Assembly (NCBI GenBank): GCA_034509755.1
Contig: CM067547.1
Span: 44,790,859-44,854,858, forward strand
Origin: Anisodus tanguticus
Taxonomy: Eukaryota > Streptophyta > Magnoliopsida > Solanales > Solanaceae
DNA: 64,000 nucleotides
Reading direction: 5' to 3'
Position numbers and translations under genes: made by a program. Of this stretch, positions 1-11,821 are shown piece after piece (the stretch's first letter is position 1; every line of letters starts with the position of its first letter). The notes under the pieces were generated by a model that saw nothing but the letters and a program-made list of their open reading frames with translations, was not told where the DNA came from and did no database searches.

Positions 1-44
1 GAGTATGGAGCCGTCGTTTGATGAATAATGCCTTCTTGGGCACA

Positions 45-935
45 TTATTCCTCAAATGGCGCTACATATTCTCCCCCTCTATCGCTACGAATGGATTTAA
101 TTTGTAGGCTTAGTTGGTTCTCAACTTCTGCTTTGTAACGTCGGAACACTTCAAAGACTTCATCCTTACTTTTCAACAAGTAAATGTAACAATACATTGT
201 GCTATCATCAATGAATGTCACAAAGTACTTATTCCCCCCTCTAGTTTGTGCGAACTTCAAATCACATATATCTGTGTGAATAAGTTCTAGAGGAGAGGTA
301 TTCCTTTCGACGGATAGAAAAGGAAGCTTGGTGAGTTTTGCCTCTACGCACATCTCACACGTGTGATGAGGGTTTACGTCGATAGATGGCAACAACTCCA
401 TCTTTACTAGCCTTTGGATGGACTTGTAGTTAACGTGTCCTAATCTATGATGCCATAAATTAGAAGACTCAAGCAAATAAGAAGAAGGTTCAACTTTATT
501 ACTTGGACGCATTACAGACATGTCATTCACTTTGAAGAGGCCTTCACAGACGAAGTCTCTCCCCAGAAAAGTGCCATTCTTAGTGAGTACAAACTTATTG
601 GATTCAAACACTAGCCTAAAACCAACATTAACCAATAAAGGTCCAGAAATTAAATTTCTTCTAATATCTGGGATGTGCATCACTTCCTTCAGAGTGAGTT
701 CCTTGCCGGAAGTCATCTTCAGGACCACCTTTCCTACCCCCAACACGTCAGAGGAAGCGTTGTTGCCCATGAACAACTTCTTGCCAGTGACCGGTGTGTA
801 CGTGGAGAAGGCATCTTTGTTGGAACAGATGTGTCTTGTAGCACCTATGTCCATCCACCACTGCATCGGATTCTCAACCAAGTTGGCTTCTAGCACCACT
901 GCCGAGAATTCCTCAATCATGTCATCTAGGAGCAT
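45..935 (-). pseudogene. Copia protease and N-terminal integrase, truncated
   Basis: The open stretch begins with the aspartic protease (motif WWMDIGATRHICSNK; canonical D-S/T-G is here DIGA). It continues through the GAG-pre-integrase region (LWHHRLGHVNYKSIQRLVKM with the HHCC zinc site) and enters the integrase core (HTDICDLKF, FIDDSTMYCYIY, SDRGGEY). In a live element these parts process the polyprotein and insert the cDNA into nuclear DNA. The frame stops at TAA 45-47 inside the integrase core, where the family normally continues, so this is a nonsense lesion. The same frame joins gag upstream across a single stop. Confidence 0.85.
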
Positions 936-986
936 GTCCTTGACGACGTTTGCTTGCGCCTTGACTTTAGACTTGGCTTTCTGTTG

Positions 987-2003
987 TTACTCAGTCTTGA
1001 GCTTGCGGCATTCCTTGATCCTATGACCAGGTTTCCCACAGTGGTGACAGTTACCTCTGAACATCTCCGCTGTGTGGGCCTTGCCGTCTTTCTCGAACTT
1101 CCGCTTCTTGCTTGAGTTCCCTTTAGCCTCAGCCAGATTCGCCTTTGCCTCAGCAGGTTGTCTACCCCTTGGCAAGGTCTTCTTATTATCTTTCTGGATT
1201 TGGAGTTTGATAATAAGCTCTTCAAAGGTCATCTCCTTTGTCTTGAATTTTAAGTAACTCATAAACTCATTCCACGAAGGAGGTAACTTTTCAATCAGCG
1301 ATGCAACCAAAAACTGCTCGTTTGGTTTCATTCCTTCCAAATCCAGGTGATGTAAAATCATTTGGAATTTCTGGACTTGGGACATCACTGTCTTACTATC
1401 CACCATTTGAATTTTAGAAATTTCCCAACGATGAACTTCTTAGTACCCGCATCTTGTGCGTTGTACTTCTTTTTGCAATTTTTCCCACAGCTCTTTGGCA
1501 GTGCCAATGGTGCAATAGACCATGTAGAGAGGGTTTGCCAAGCAGTTCAATATGTAATTCTTACACATGAAATCGCTATGATTCCACGCATCAAAAACCA
1601 TCTTCATGCCGTTAACGACATGGATACCAAGGCCCCCTTCACCCGTTTCAACAGGTGAATAGTCCATTTCATCTCCAGCTCTTGGAGGATTTTCCGTTAG
1701 GAACCGGGCCATGCCCATTACAGTTAAGTAGAACAACATCTTTTGCTGCTATCTTTTAAATTCTGATTCCATGAATTTTTCAGGGCGATCATGGTGGTGT
1801 GAGGCAGAAGGTGGAGCACCAGCAGTCGGGAAGGCAGCGGAGTTGCTGCCTTGAACATTAGCGGCAGCAACAAGTGAAGTGGAAGGCAGAGAGTTGCCGC
1901 CTTGGCCATAGAGAGGCGGCGGGGAAGGCGAGCGGGAAGGCAAAGCAACATTGCCTTGAGAGGCAGCAGTAGTAGCAGCAATATTATTCATGTTTCCAGC
2001 CAT
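987..2003 (-). pseudogene. Copia gag, broken
   Basis: The gag polyprotein would coat the element RNA in cytoplasmic particles. The frame starts at the ATG ending at 2003 with a low-complexity Ala/Ser/Pro leader. It then shows the Copia gag region (motifs RFLTENPP and AKELWEKLQKEVQ) and ends with a CCHC zinc knuckle, CHHCGKPGHRIKEC, at about 1015-1060. An in-frame TAG at 1746-1748 replaces the Trp expected after FKR. A compensated double frameshift lies at about 1415-1455: the conserved AGTKKFIVG stretch is present only in a neighbouring frame. A TAA at 984-986 separates gag from pol. The family is clear; the protein cannot be made intact. Confidence 0.85.
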
Positions 2004-2041
2004 GTTACAACAGTTACAGTAAGCAAATATTGTCTTAAATT

Positions 2042-3166
2042 TGTTGGTTACAAAGGTGCAGAAAACGGAAATTACAAATAGCTGCTAAGTAATACAAGAA
2101 TTGAAATTACAATTCAACAACAAACTGAAATTACAATGATGTTGAACAAGAAACTGAAACTGTTTTTGTGTATGCCGAGTCGAGTGTGGCACTCTGTCTT
2201 TAAGACAATATTTGCCCCGTATGTATCATTTATACGTTCTGGACAATTGTCTCCCAAGATAAAACAACAATTGAACAATTGAGCAAAGGAAACTCAAGTG
2301 CTACCGTGAAAATTTTGAGTAATGAAATGATGCTTGAAAGTTGTAGGAAGAACTGAAATTTTGTTTCTGTTTATGTATTTTCGTGTTTTTTAGTAGCTCA
2401 ACAATGGTGCAAGTAGTTCTTTATATAGGTGAAAGAGGGGCTGTTGAACTGGCTCCATAAGTGCCATTACCGGCCAAATAATGGCCATTATGGAGGTAGT
2501 AATACCACCAAAATAAATGGTGAAGATGAGCAACGGATTGGTCATTTAGGAGGAGTAATTCAGCTAAAATAAATGGCTGAATTGAGTGTTGTGGCGTTTC
2601 TGGTCTCTCTGCCCAATTCTAACTTTCTGGAAACTTCAGGGACCAAACTGTACATATGAAAGAATTCTGGTCCAAACTATATATATGAAACTTCAGGGAT
2701 CAAACTGTACATCTGGCAAAGTTCTCTGGTCCAAAAGGATAATATCAGAAGAAGCACAGACCCGTGATCCGTGACCGGACAGGACGGGCGGCGGCGGCGC
2801 GCGTGTGGGCTTTCCTCGAACCGAAGCACATCTAGGTCCTCCCTCCTTTAAACACATGGGATACCCCTTGGGGTCCCAAACCCCAAACCAATTTTGAGTC
2901 TTATAAACAAAACAATTCTTTTTCCTCCACCGATGAGGGAGAATTGATCTCATACCACACTTTTTCATGCTTCAAACACCTCACTTCGTGGACCAATATC
3001 TCTTTCATTTCTCAACGAAATTTGACGATTCTTGGCCCTACGGTTATCTACGTACTTAGTAGATCATGCACGTGTGAAGAACCGGATTCTCCAACATGCG
3101 TAACACTAGTGTTTAAGCCGTTAAAGTTGGTCGGATGCAACTCTCGCCAAAAGCAAATTTCCAACA
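2042..3166 (-). repeat. 5' LTR of the minus-strand Copia element (1125 bp)
   Basis: Read on the minus strand the LTR opens TGTTGGAAATTTGC at 3166 and closes CCAACA at 2042. It aligns along its length with the solo LTR at 31079-32057. It is about 145 bp longer because of a two-copy tandem repeat of about 57 bp (about 2630-2745) followed by a short GC-rich run (about 2775-2810) that the solo copy lacks. The flank at the outer end is GTTTC; the partner duplication would be outside the window. Confidence 0.85.
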
Positions 3167-3867
3167 GTTTCTTCTTTTACGTATCATATTTTATAGTAAA
3201 GGTATGATATACCATGTCGTAGGTGATGTCTGTTACAACTTACATGTTACTGCCATGTGACGAGTGCATAACGTATATAAATTCTTTGCTCGTATTTTTC
3301 AAATTTATAAAATAGAATGATGTCAGTCCACAAAAAATGGTTAATCTAATCTTACAAATAAGTCTTGTTTAAACTACTATTTGAGAAAATATGTAAAAGA
3401 ATGAAGTCGTGAAATCATAACTAGTGATCTATAATAATAGAAAAAATATTCTATTTTTAACAAATATGACGAAACATGCCGAGATCATGACTTCACTTAA
3501 TATTTTAGTTATAGCTAAAATTAATTATTCTTCAACTTATATTCCTCATAAATGTATAAATGTCTCTTGGGATTAATATTTACATATTATTACTCAAATT
3601 GATCAATTAATTATACTATTTCGATTATATAAATCAATTGTCAAAGTAAGTAATGGTAAGAGTAAGAAAAATATACGCTAAACATTAAAACATGCTTTTT
3701 CTAGAGAGCCTCTTCCGATTAACTCACATGTTAACACTAATTAATATTAGAATTGCTCTTTCGATTATCATTTTAATATAATCAAAGTAATAACATGCAA
3801 CTTATTGCATCAGGTAGATGACATTTAGACAACAACTTATTTATACTATAATTAATTGTATTACTTA
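3167..3867. other. AT-rich intergenic sequence
   Basis: Strongly AT-rich, with stops in all frames and no protein or RNA gene that I can recognise. It lies between the Copia LTR and the Gypsy-type LTR remnant. Confidence 0.6.
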
Positions 3868-5725
3868 TGAGTAACGATCCTCCAGGTCGTTTTGAGTTTT
3901 TAGCCTTCTTTTTTTTTAAATACCCTTCTCGTAGCTTTAAAATTATATTCTTGACCTACGGGATGGGTGGAAAGGAGGAAGTTTGACCAAAGTCAACACC
4001 GAAGGTTAACCAGGTCAAATGAGAGTTTTGTCGATTTTATTAGGTCCGGAATGTGATTTATGACATAGTCGAGCCGCTGATTCAGGTCCTGAGAGGTTCG
4101 GGTGCGATTTGAGTCATTGGTTGAGAAAGTTAAGGATTTAGAGTTGACCACAGTCAACATCGTGTCAAGATGACCTCTTTTGGGTGTTTTGAGTGCGCGA
4201 GCAGGTCCGGAGCGTGTTTTATGACTGAAATGCATATTTAATTTGTGTCCGGGAGGTTCCGAATGAGTTACGGGTGTTGAATCGAATATCAAAGTATATT
4301 TTTGAGTTGCTGGCTTTTGGTGTCAAGCACCCTTCTTCACGATCGCGATACTTGTAGTGGGGGTTAGCTATCGCGATCGCGTGGGGAGTCTTCGCGACTG
4401 CGAAGAGAGTCCTTAGGCCAGTCCAGGTCAGTGGTCTTCGCGACTGCATGGAGATAGTCGTGATCGTAGAGAGTGATGTCTAGGCCGGGTGGGGTAAGTG
4501 AATCACGATCGCGGGAGTGGGCCTCACGATCGCGATGTGTTCCATGAAACACCAGTAAGTTGTCTTCCCCAACTTCGAAAATCATTTCATAATTTCATAT
4601 CTTGGGTTCTAGAGTTCGATTTGTGGTGATTCCAAGGGCAACTTTCATGATTCAACTCGGTGATAAGTTTCTAATCACTATTTTGTCGATTCATATTGAT
4701 TTATTCCATTAGATTAGTGATTAATTCACGATTTTAAGTGGGAAACTGGGCATTCTAGCCCTAGAGTAGAAATTATATATTTCTTCAATTTCAAAGTTGA
4801 TTTGTGGATGGATCTAGCTCATTTTCTGGATTTAGACTATCTAAGCTATGGGTAAGCTAATTCTCACAAAAATTTTAGTCTTTCCCTTGTGGATTCGAAG
4901 TTATCTTTTTGGGTTCGTTTTTAGTTTTTGAATAAAAGTATAGCAATATGAATGTCTATAGACTCGCTTTCTTATGAATAACGTGTATTTGATAGATTGG
5001 GAGTGTTCCGAAGCTTTACGAAAAGAAAAAGAATAATTTTGAGGTTTGTGGCGCGTTTGCTCGGCATTCGAGGTATGTTAAGACTTTCTAGACTTCGTTT
5101 GAGAGACATTTTTGTTAAGTAAAGATTAAAAATGGAAATAATAAGGGGTAAGGGTGTAATAGAGGATCTCGTACCCGTGATGTGATGAGTATTAGTACGA
5201 GTAACAATGTATGAATGAGAAAGTACATTACTATGTAGTTAGAGAGAGAGTGATCCGAAAATGCCAAAGCATATGGACATTAGATGTTATGTGCTACGTG
5301 TCTTGAATTCTACTATTTGATTGTATTCGGTGCATTAATGAAACTCGTACACTTGAGATAACATGTTAATGAACTTGTTGGCTATTAAGTGCGGTTGCTG
5401 CTGAAAATGTTGAACTTTTAGCCTTTAAGTCCAGATGGAGATGACTATTTCTTTATGTGTTATATCAATATGGTTGACTCGGTTTCACACTTGCAACAGA
5501 TTTTATCATGGTTGGCTAGGGTTACAGGTCCGCAACAGATTATACTGTGGTTGGCTTGGGTTGCACGCCTTCAACGGGTATATGAATCTCCCGATTCTCC
5601 AATGAGTCATGAACTTTCAAAGATTACCAAGGAGTGTCATATATATACATACAAGTTTTGGAGCATTGATTTGAGACATATCATTGCATTGCTTTTGCGT
5701 CATATTATCATTCTTTCCCTTGATT
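3868..5725 (+). repeat. Ty3/Gypsy-type LTR-like remnant
   Basis: The left part opens with a degenerate TGAGTAACGATCC start and shares dispersed phrases (GGTCGTTTTGAG, GGTCCGGA.TGTGATTTATGAC) with the sequence at 49451-50700. Both resemble long Gypsy LTRs that begin TGTAACGAC. It contains repeated TCGCGA/GATCGCGA-rich phrases at about 4340-4540. Farther right, at about 5490-5580, is a direct repeat of a unit containing GCAACAGATT.TA..TGGTTGGCT. No coding domain or clear 3' boundary is visible, so the right limit is approximate. Confidence 0.45.
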
Positions 5726-6298
5726 GAATATATGTTTGTTGCTCATATTTGATTAATTGACGTAATATGCAAGTCAACAATAAATATAGAGAAACAAATT
5801 TTTTTTTTGAAATGGTCAAGTGTGAGGAATGTGAACTCTTATTCAAGTTGTGGTAAGTACTTGCCAAAAATAGGACTTTAAGCTTAACCCTTCGACCACT
5901 AACCATAAAACTCTCCATTTTGAAAGTGTCATGCTGAATAATTTTTTTTTCTTCAGATGAAAACACAAATGCATATGACCAACATGATAAAAAGCCTACC
6001 AAGTAAGCCTCATATTTAAGATGTCCTTCCCCAAACTTGGAAAATACCTATCTCTAGCGCTTGACCAGTTGGTTGCTTATATTATTTCTCCTGTTGATTA
6101 TGTCTCAATGATAGATGGTGGGCCTTGTTCTCTTTTTTATCAGAGCAGATTCATACTTGACATCCTTCTTGCACCAGAATTGTATCCATTCACTAAGAGG
6201 AACTCTAAGTTATCACGCCTATTATCTAGATACGATGAAAGGCGACAAACAAATATTCACAAGTTCGAGGAATAAATCTCTCATTCTTCTCATCAATG
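5726..6298. other. Unassigned sequence, possible left part of Copia A
   Basis: A 254-bp open stretch (6021-6275, plus) precedes the recognisable gag of element A. I cannot match it to a Copia domain, and the left border of A is not visible. No other feature was recognised. Confidence 0.35.
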
Positions 6299-7236
6299 CC
6301 TGTAATTGGGCCAACCCCAGCCACTGGCCCATTATTCCCGGCTGGGCTCCCTACCCGAGTTCGAAACCGCAGACCCCATACAGTGGCCCTTGGCAACCTA
6401 GCCTGTTGGGCCCAAGCCCAGGACACCGACCAGTCCCTTACCATCAATATCAGGCCCACATGATACATGCCCATCAGCAGCAAAACATGAACAACTTGGC
6501 CCCAACTGAGTTAGGCCAAGCCTTCAGCTCTTTACATTTGCAACTGCCCGATGAAAATTGGTACATAGACACGGGAGCCTCATTTCACTGCTCTTAAACG
6601 TATCATTCGATACGTTAAGGACACACTTGATTATGGATTGCATCTCTACCCCTCTACACCAACTAGGTTGCTATCATATACGGATGTAGATTAGGCAGGT
6701 TGTCCGGACACACGACGCTCCACTTTCGGCTACTGTGTGTTCTTAGGGGATAATCTCATTTCATTATCTTCCAAGAGGCAATCCACTCTATCCCGTTCGA
6801 GTGCAGAAGCAGAGTATAGAGGTATTGCCAATGTTGTTGCTGAGATATGCTGGCTCCGAAACCTCCTTTTGGAGTTTCAGTGTCCCTTGCGCGAGACGTC
6901 TTTGGTGTATTGTGATAACATATCCGCAATTTACTTATCTCATAATCCAGTTCAGCATCAGTGAACCAAACACATTGAGATGAATATACATTTTGTTCAT
7001 GATAAGGTTTCTATTAGACATGTTAAGGTGTTGCACGTGCCTTCTTCGTATCAGTATGCATATATCGTCACGAAAGGACTACCTAGACAACTATTCCTTG
7101 ACTTCAGATCCAGTCTAAGCATCGGGCCTCCTACCACTCCGACTGAGGGGGTGTATTAGTGAATAGTAGTATAATATTCTTTGCATGTTTTATAATTATT
7201 AGTGATGTATAATTATGGTAGTTATAGGATTCTAAT
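6299..7236 (+). mobile_element. Copia element A, internally deleted, 3' LTR split by element B
   Basis: The Pro-rich end of gag runs into the protease start (ENWYIDTGASFHCS, ending about 6593). It is then joined directly to the RNase H domain (LKRIIRYVKDTLDYGLHLYP, then QSTLSRSSAEAEYRGIA). Most of protease, integrase and reverse transcriptase are therefore deleted. A polypurine tract at about 7143-7152 precedes an LTR that starts near 7154 (TATTAGTGAATAG). The LTR is interrupted at 7236 by element B and resumes at 12920, ending TCTTACA at 13003. A and B are related: both carry near-identical ENWY-DTGA and EICWLRNLLLE segments. Element A is older than B, because B sits inside it. Confidence 0.8.
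6597..7150 (+). pseudogene. Copia A RNase H domain remnant
   Basis: The frame shows the typical Copia RNase H blocks: KDTLDYGLHLYPS, TRRSTFGYCVFLG, SRSSAEAEYRGIANVVAEIC, YCDNISAIYLSHNPVQHQ and HVKVLHVPSSYQYA. In-frame stops interrupt it at about 6692 and 6961. It would degrade the RNA strand of the RNA-DNA hybrid in an active element. It ends just before the polypurine tract, as expected for the last pol domain. Confidence 0.8.
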
Positions 7237-7441
7237 TGTAAGATAGAATTATTTTCCTTAGGGATTCCTTTCATTATTCACAATATATATAGTTGTACAA
7301 AGGTTGATTCCTAATACAGTACGAATCCTAACTTACCTTAAATGTTTGATTCCTAATACAATAAGAATCCTAAGTTACCTTAATATACATCTATCATAAT
7401 TACAAAATATATGGTGAATATTCGGAGAATATTCGCTAATA
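7237..7441 (-). repeat. 3' LTR of Copia element B (205 bp)
   Basis: Read on the minus strand it opens TATTAGCGAATATTC at 7441, directly after the polypurine tract GAGAGGGAG, and closes CTTACA at 7237. It is nearly identical to the 5' LTR. It contains two similar phrases TCCTAATAC..T.CGAATCCTAA on the plus strand and a TATATATAG stretch near the 3' side. Confidence 0.93.
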
Positions 7442-7459
7442 CTCCCTCTCAAACGGAGC

Positions 7460-8860
7460 GGGAGGAGGCCGAACGCTAAGGCTAGACCGGAAGTCGGTGA
7501 ATAGCTGTCGCGGTAGTCCATTTTGTGAAAATATCTGCATACTGATAAGAGGAAGGCACGTGTAATATTTTGACCTGACCACGGGCAACCTTCTCTCGTA
7601 CAAAGTGGAAATCCATCTCAATATGCTTAGTCCACTGATGTTGGATCGAATTATGAGACATATAGATGGCAGATATGTTGTCACAATAGACTATAGATGC
7701 CTTTCGTAGTGGACACTGGAGCTCCAAAAGAAGGTTTCTGAGCCAACAGATCTCAGCAACAACATTAGTAACTCTGCGATATTCTACTTCAGCACCCGAA
7801 TGGGATAGCGTGGCGGACCATGAGATAAGATTATTCCCAAGAAATACACAGTACCCTGAGGTGGAGCAACGTGTGTCGGGGCATCCTGCCCAATCTACAT
7901 CCGTGTAGGCGAGTAACTTGGTTGGGGCAGAGGGGTATAGATGTAATCCAAAGTCTAGTGTGCCTTAATGTATCTGATAATACGTTTGATGGCGGTAAAA
8001 TGGGACTCTCGGGGGTCGTGCATAAACAGACACACCTGCTGAACGACATATGCAATATCAGGCCTAGTGAATGTAAGATACTGAAAAGAGCACCTACAAG
8101 ACTCCGATATAGAGTGGGATCAGAAACTTGCGCACCGTCATTGGCACTAAGCTTGGATTTTGAGTCCATCGGAGTTGGCATAATTTTACAATTTGCCATC
8201 TTGGCCCTGTACACTATCTCTTCTGCATACTTACGCTGACACAGAAACATAGTGGCTGCAAATATGGTCACCGATATACCTAAAAAATAACTCAACTTTC
8301 CCAAGTCAGTCATAGCAAATTCAGTTTTGAGTAGAGCAATGATTTCATTCTTCAAACCGTCAGATGAGGCAGTGAGAACAATATTATCGACATATAATAG
8401 CAAATATGCAGTGCTGCTACCTCTGTGAAAAGTGAAGAGAAAGTTATCACACCTGCTACATATAAAACCAATCTGCAGAAGATACCTGGCAAAATGATCA
8501 TACCAAGCGCGGGGCGCCTGTTTCAATCCATACAATGAATTCCTGAGACGACATACAAATTGCGGAACTGCCGGATGAACAAAGCCAGGAGGTTGATGCA
8601 TGTACACAATTTCTTTCAAATCCCATGAAGAAATGCATTCTTGACATCAAAATGATGAATCGGCCAATGCATGCCTATAGCAATACTGAGAACAGTCCGA
8701 ATAGTGGTCGGTTTAACAACCGGACTGAATGTCTCACCACAATCAATACCCTCCTGCTGATTAGTGCCATTGACAACTAGTCTTGCCTTATACCTCTCTA
8801 AGTCACCACTGTCTCGAACTTGTGACGAAATAGCCACATACACCGGATAACATTCACACC
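7460..8860 (-). pseudogene. Copia B reverse transcriptase and RNase H, broken
   Basis: Reverse transcriptase blocks are clear on the minus strand: YKARLVVNGTNQQEGIDCGETF and HFDVKNAFLHG (8620-8843), then QPPGFVHP, SLYGLKQAPRAWYDHF and the catalytic block LLLYVDNIVLTAS (about 8380-8590). The second Asp of the YVDD motif is Asn here. A frameshift separates the two RT parts near 8617. RNase H (ELQCPLRKASIVYCDNISAI, HVPSSYQYADIFTKW) follows in a third open stretch at 7482-7727, after further shifts. The order matches Copia pol; the enzyme cannot be made. Confidence 0.87.
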
Positions 8861-9032
8861 GTCCGGTCTAGGTACCAAATCCCAAGTGTTCTTGCTTGGT
8901 TAAAGCGTTAAATTCTTCGCACATGGCCGCATTCCAATTAGGATCCAGTTTTGCTAGTTTTGGATTTTTTGGAATGGGTGATAAGGTTTGTGTGGAGAGA
9001 TTGAAGTGAACCTTGGGTTTGAAGATCCCGTG

Positions 9033-10301
9033 TTATGCATGAGTCTCTATGTGATGAGAGGGAAGTGGTGGGAGGTCGGGGCTGGGAAGTTGCAGGTCCA
9101 TCGGTTCGGACCGGTGGGCGGCGATCGCGGACCGGTTTTTCGGACTAGGGACCGGTAGGGCTGCAGGAGACACGACTGGATGCAACAGGGGTGGTGTCGG
9201 CGTGTTGGACCGAGAGAAAGGATCTGTTGGAGTGGTGCCGGACAGTGGTGGGACTGTCGAAATAGTGGGCTGTTGTTGGTATAGAGTTAGGATGGCTGGG
9301 GACATACTCGGTTCATCGAGAAAGATGTAATCGGTGGTTTGAAATTTTTGGAGATTTGAAAAAGGAAAGGTTGTCTCATCAAAGGTGACGTGACGGGAGA
9401 CGATGATTTTGCGAGTGGAAATGTCATAGCACAGGTAGCCCCGATGATTAGGAGATAGACCAACGAAGACACAAGGAAAAGTGCGAGGGGCAAGTTTGTG
9501 AGGTGCAGTGGAGGCTATGTTGGGGGTAGCATAAGCATCCAAAAATACGAGGTAATCGTATGATGGTAGCCTACAGTATAAGATTTCGGTAGGGGTCTTG
9601 TTTTGGAGAGTGTTAGTTGGTAAAATATTAAGAAGGGATTCTACCATTTTAACGGCATAGACCTAAAAAGACGGTGGTAGACAGGCATGAAACAGAAGGG
9701 TGCGAACCATGTTATTGATGGTACGTATAACTCGTTCAGCCTTTCCGTTTTGGGAGGAAGTATAAGAACAAGAAAAACAGAAAACCATGCCTTGTTTAGA
9801 ACAGAAATTGTGAAATGCCGTGTTATTAAATTCACGTCCATTATCACATTGGAATGATTTGATAGATTTTTCAAAGTGTGTTTTAATGATTTTTTGAAAC
9901 TCAAGGAATTCGGCAAAAACTTCTGATTTGAATTTTAGTGGGTAAATCCAGACAAAATGTGAAAAATCATCTAAGAATACTAGATAGAATTTGTGACCCA
10001 AATAGCTAACAATCAGAGATGTCCATAAATAAGCATGAACAATATCAAAAGGAGAAAAAGTAACACTGTTTGATGACATAAATGGAAGACGAATATGCTT
10101 GCCTAGTGGGCAAGAAAAACAGTGTTGGGCAATTTTCCCATTATTACATTGAATACGCTTAGAAGTCCTAAGAAAAGTAAAAATTGGGTCTCCGGAGTGT
10201 CCGAGTATGTTGTGCCAAGTTGAGGGATAGATCGCCGCAAAAGATAGAGGTGCTTGCGGTCTGACAGCGGAAGATTGAGTAAATGGGTAGAGGTCTCCCA
10301 C
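9033..10301 (-). pseudogene. Copia B integrase, broken
   Basis: The frame includes the zinc-binding GAG-pre-integrase region (STWHNILGHSGDPIFTFL, HCFSCPLGKHIRLPF) and the DDE core (FDIVHAYLWTS, FLDDFSHFVWIYPLK, QCDNGREFNN, SSQNGKAERVIRTINNMVRTLL). The first catalytic position reads HAYLW where HTDVW is usual, so an Asp is lost. A stop near 9663 breaks the frame. The C-terminal part resumes at 9647 (LPTNTLQNKTPTEILYCRLP, PCVFVGLSPNHRGYLCYD). The domain is placed between protease and RT as in all Copia elements. Confidence 0.87.
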
Positions 10302-11713
10302 ACTATTGCAGCGCGTAAGAATTTTCCCCGTATTGAGTTCTTCACATAAAAACCAAAAGGGTCAAATTCGACAGACACAGAATTATTGCAAGTGAATTTT
10401 CTAACAGAGATTAAGTTTTTAATGATGTTAGGGGTGTATAGGATGTATTTTAGGGAGAAAGGCAGGTGTGGATATTTGGTGTGTGTGTTACCGTAACCTT
10501 CAATTGGAATGCGATAACCATTGCCAACAGTAATAAATTGAGGACACTTTAACCGAAGTAGTTGAAATAAGTTACCTAATGACCGAGTGAGGTGAGATGT
10601 GGCTCCGGTGTCCATGTACCAATTTTCATCGGGCTGTTGAAGGTTCACGGTGTTGAAGGCCTGGCCCAAATCAGTGGGAGCCAGGTTGAGGGGGTGCCTT
10701 CTTGTTGGATGGAGACCGGGTGGGCTCGTTCGGTGGTGGTAGGCCTGCCTGGTGGCTGGAGCAGGGCACAAGAGGATGGTTGACCATGCAGGCTGCTGGA
10801 ACTGGGCCCCTGCAGTCGGGTATCGACATGCAGGCGAGTCCCAATTCTGCTGGTTGGGCCAGACCTGCTGCTGTCCAGGCCACGGGAAGTAGGCAGTGTT
10901 TGGGCCTGGCTGTTGATTTTTGTGGCCCTTGCCGCGACCCTTGCCTTTGTTATTATTGTCGCGGCCTCTACCGCCACGCCCTTCGCCGGTGACTGCTGGT
11001 GGTGGTGGTCTTGCGGTGGTGGCGGGTTGGTGTTGGCCGCCGGTGTTGCCATCCCGTCAACGGCTAACGCCTTTTGATTATGTTCCTCTTGTTTAGCACG
11101 GCGAGTTTCTTCCAACAATAGTTGTGACCGTGCCTTGGTTATCGTATTCACCTTTCGGTAAACCAGCAACCAATTGAAATACCATCTTGGTTTCAGAAAC
11201 AGAATTCCCAACGTTGGATAGTTGGTCGGCTATGAGTTTCAGTTATTTGCAATATTCAGACATATTGTTAAAATTCTCGAGACGCGTATTATTGAATTAC
11301 TCCTCCAAATACATGGCCCGAGTATTTTTATTGTCCTGAAAGATTTCTTCCAACCGCACCCAAAGGTCACGTGCCGTAGCACATGTTTTCATGATGGTAC
11401 ACAACAAGTCTTTTGAGATGGTGTCGTATATCCACTGTTTAACGATGGCGTCAAGGCGACACCATGTCGATTCGGAAATGTCGGTGGGACGAGGAACAGA
11501 GTCATCAATATGGTCGAGAACGTTGTACACACATGCATGAATATAGAACAGTTCAGTCCACATGGAATATTGACAGTCTTCTTGATAAAGATTTATAGGG
11601 ATAGAGTTCTTGATGTTTGTAACGGCGAAAGCCGGGTGAAAAGAAGACGATGATCGTTGAGATAAGTTGTCAAAAGTGCCAGTGGAGGAACCAGAATTTG
11701 TAGGGGAAGACAT
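10103..11713 (-). pseudogene. Copia B gag and protease, broken
   Basis: Gag starts at the ATG ending at 11713, in a Ser/Thr-rich leader. It shows the retrotransposon gag core (WTELFYIHACVYNVLDHID, ARDLWVRLEEIFQDNKNTRA) to 11297. Frameshifts follow. A His/Gly/Pro/Gln-rich tail runs to about 10700, and then the protease (ENWYMDTGATSHLTRSLGN, about 10540-10625) appears with its DTGA active-site triad intact. The gag tail resembles that of element A. The stretch just inside the 5' LTR matches the normal position for gag. Confidence 0.85.
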
Positions 11714-11808
11714 GGTGGTTGCCGGTGTGCCGTCGACCGAAGGGAAAATTCGAGAGAGGGGGGTGGGTCGGCGGCTCGTTTTGAGAGAGAGAGGAGAGTA
11801 GGGTTTAG

Positions 11809-11821
11809 GCTCTTGATACCA
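11809..11821 (-). promoter_or_regulatory. Primer binding site of Copia B (initiator tRNA-Met type)
   Basis: On the minus strand TGGTATCAAGAGC follows directly after the LTR end CTTACA. This is one inserted base away from TGGTATCAGAGC, the usual complement to initiator tRNA-Met in plant Copia elements, and it fixes the inner LTR border at 11822. Confidence 0.85.

Larger units (their letters stand above)
1..3166 (-). mobile_element. Ty1/Copia retrotransposon (5' part, runs off the window start)
   Basis: On the minus strand the order is LTR (3166 to 2042), gag, protease, GAG-pre-integrase and the beginning of integrase, which is the Copia order. The remainder of pol and the 3' LTR lie outside the window. 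Several in-frame stops and shifts show that the copy is dead. The LTR belongs to the same family as the solo LTR at 31079-32057, in opposite orientation. No canonical tRNA-Met primer site is visible next to the LTR. Confidence 0.9.
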
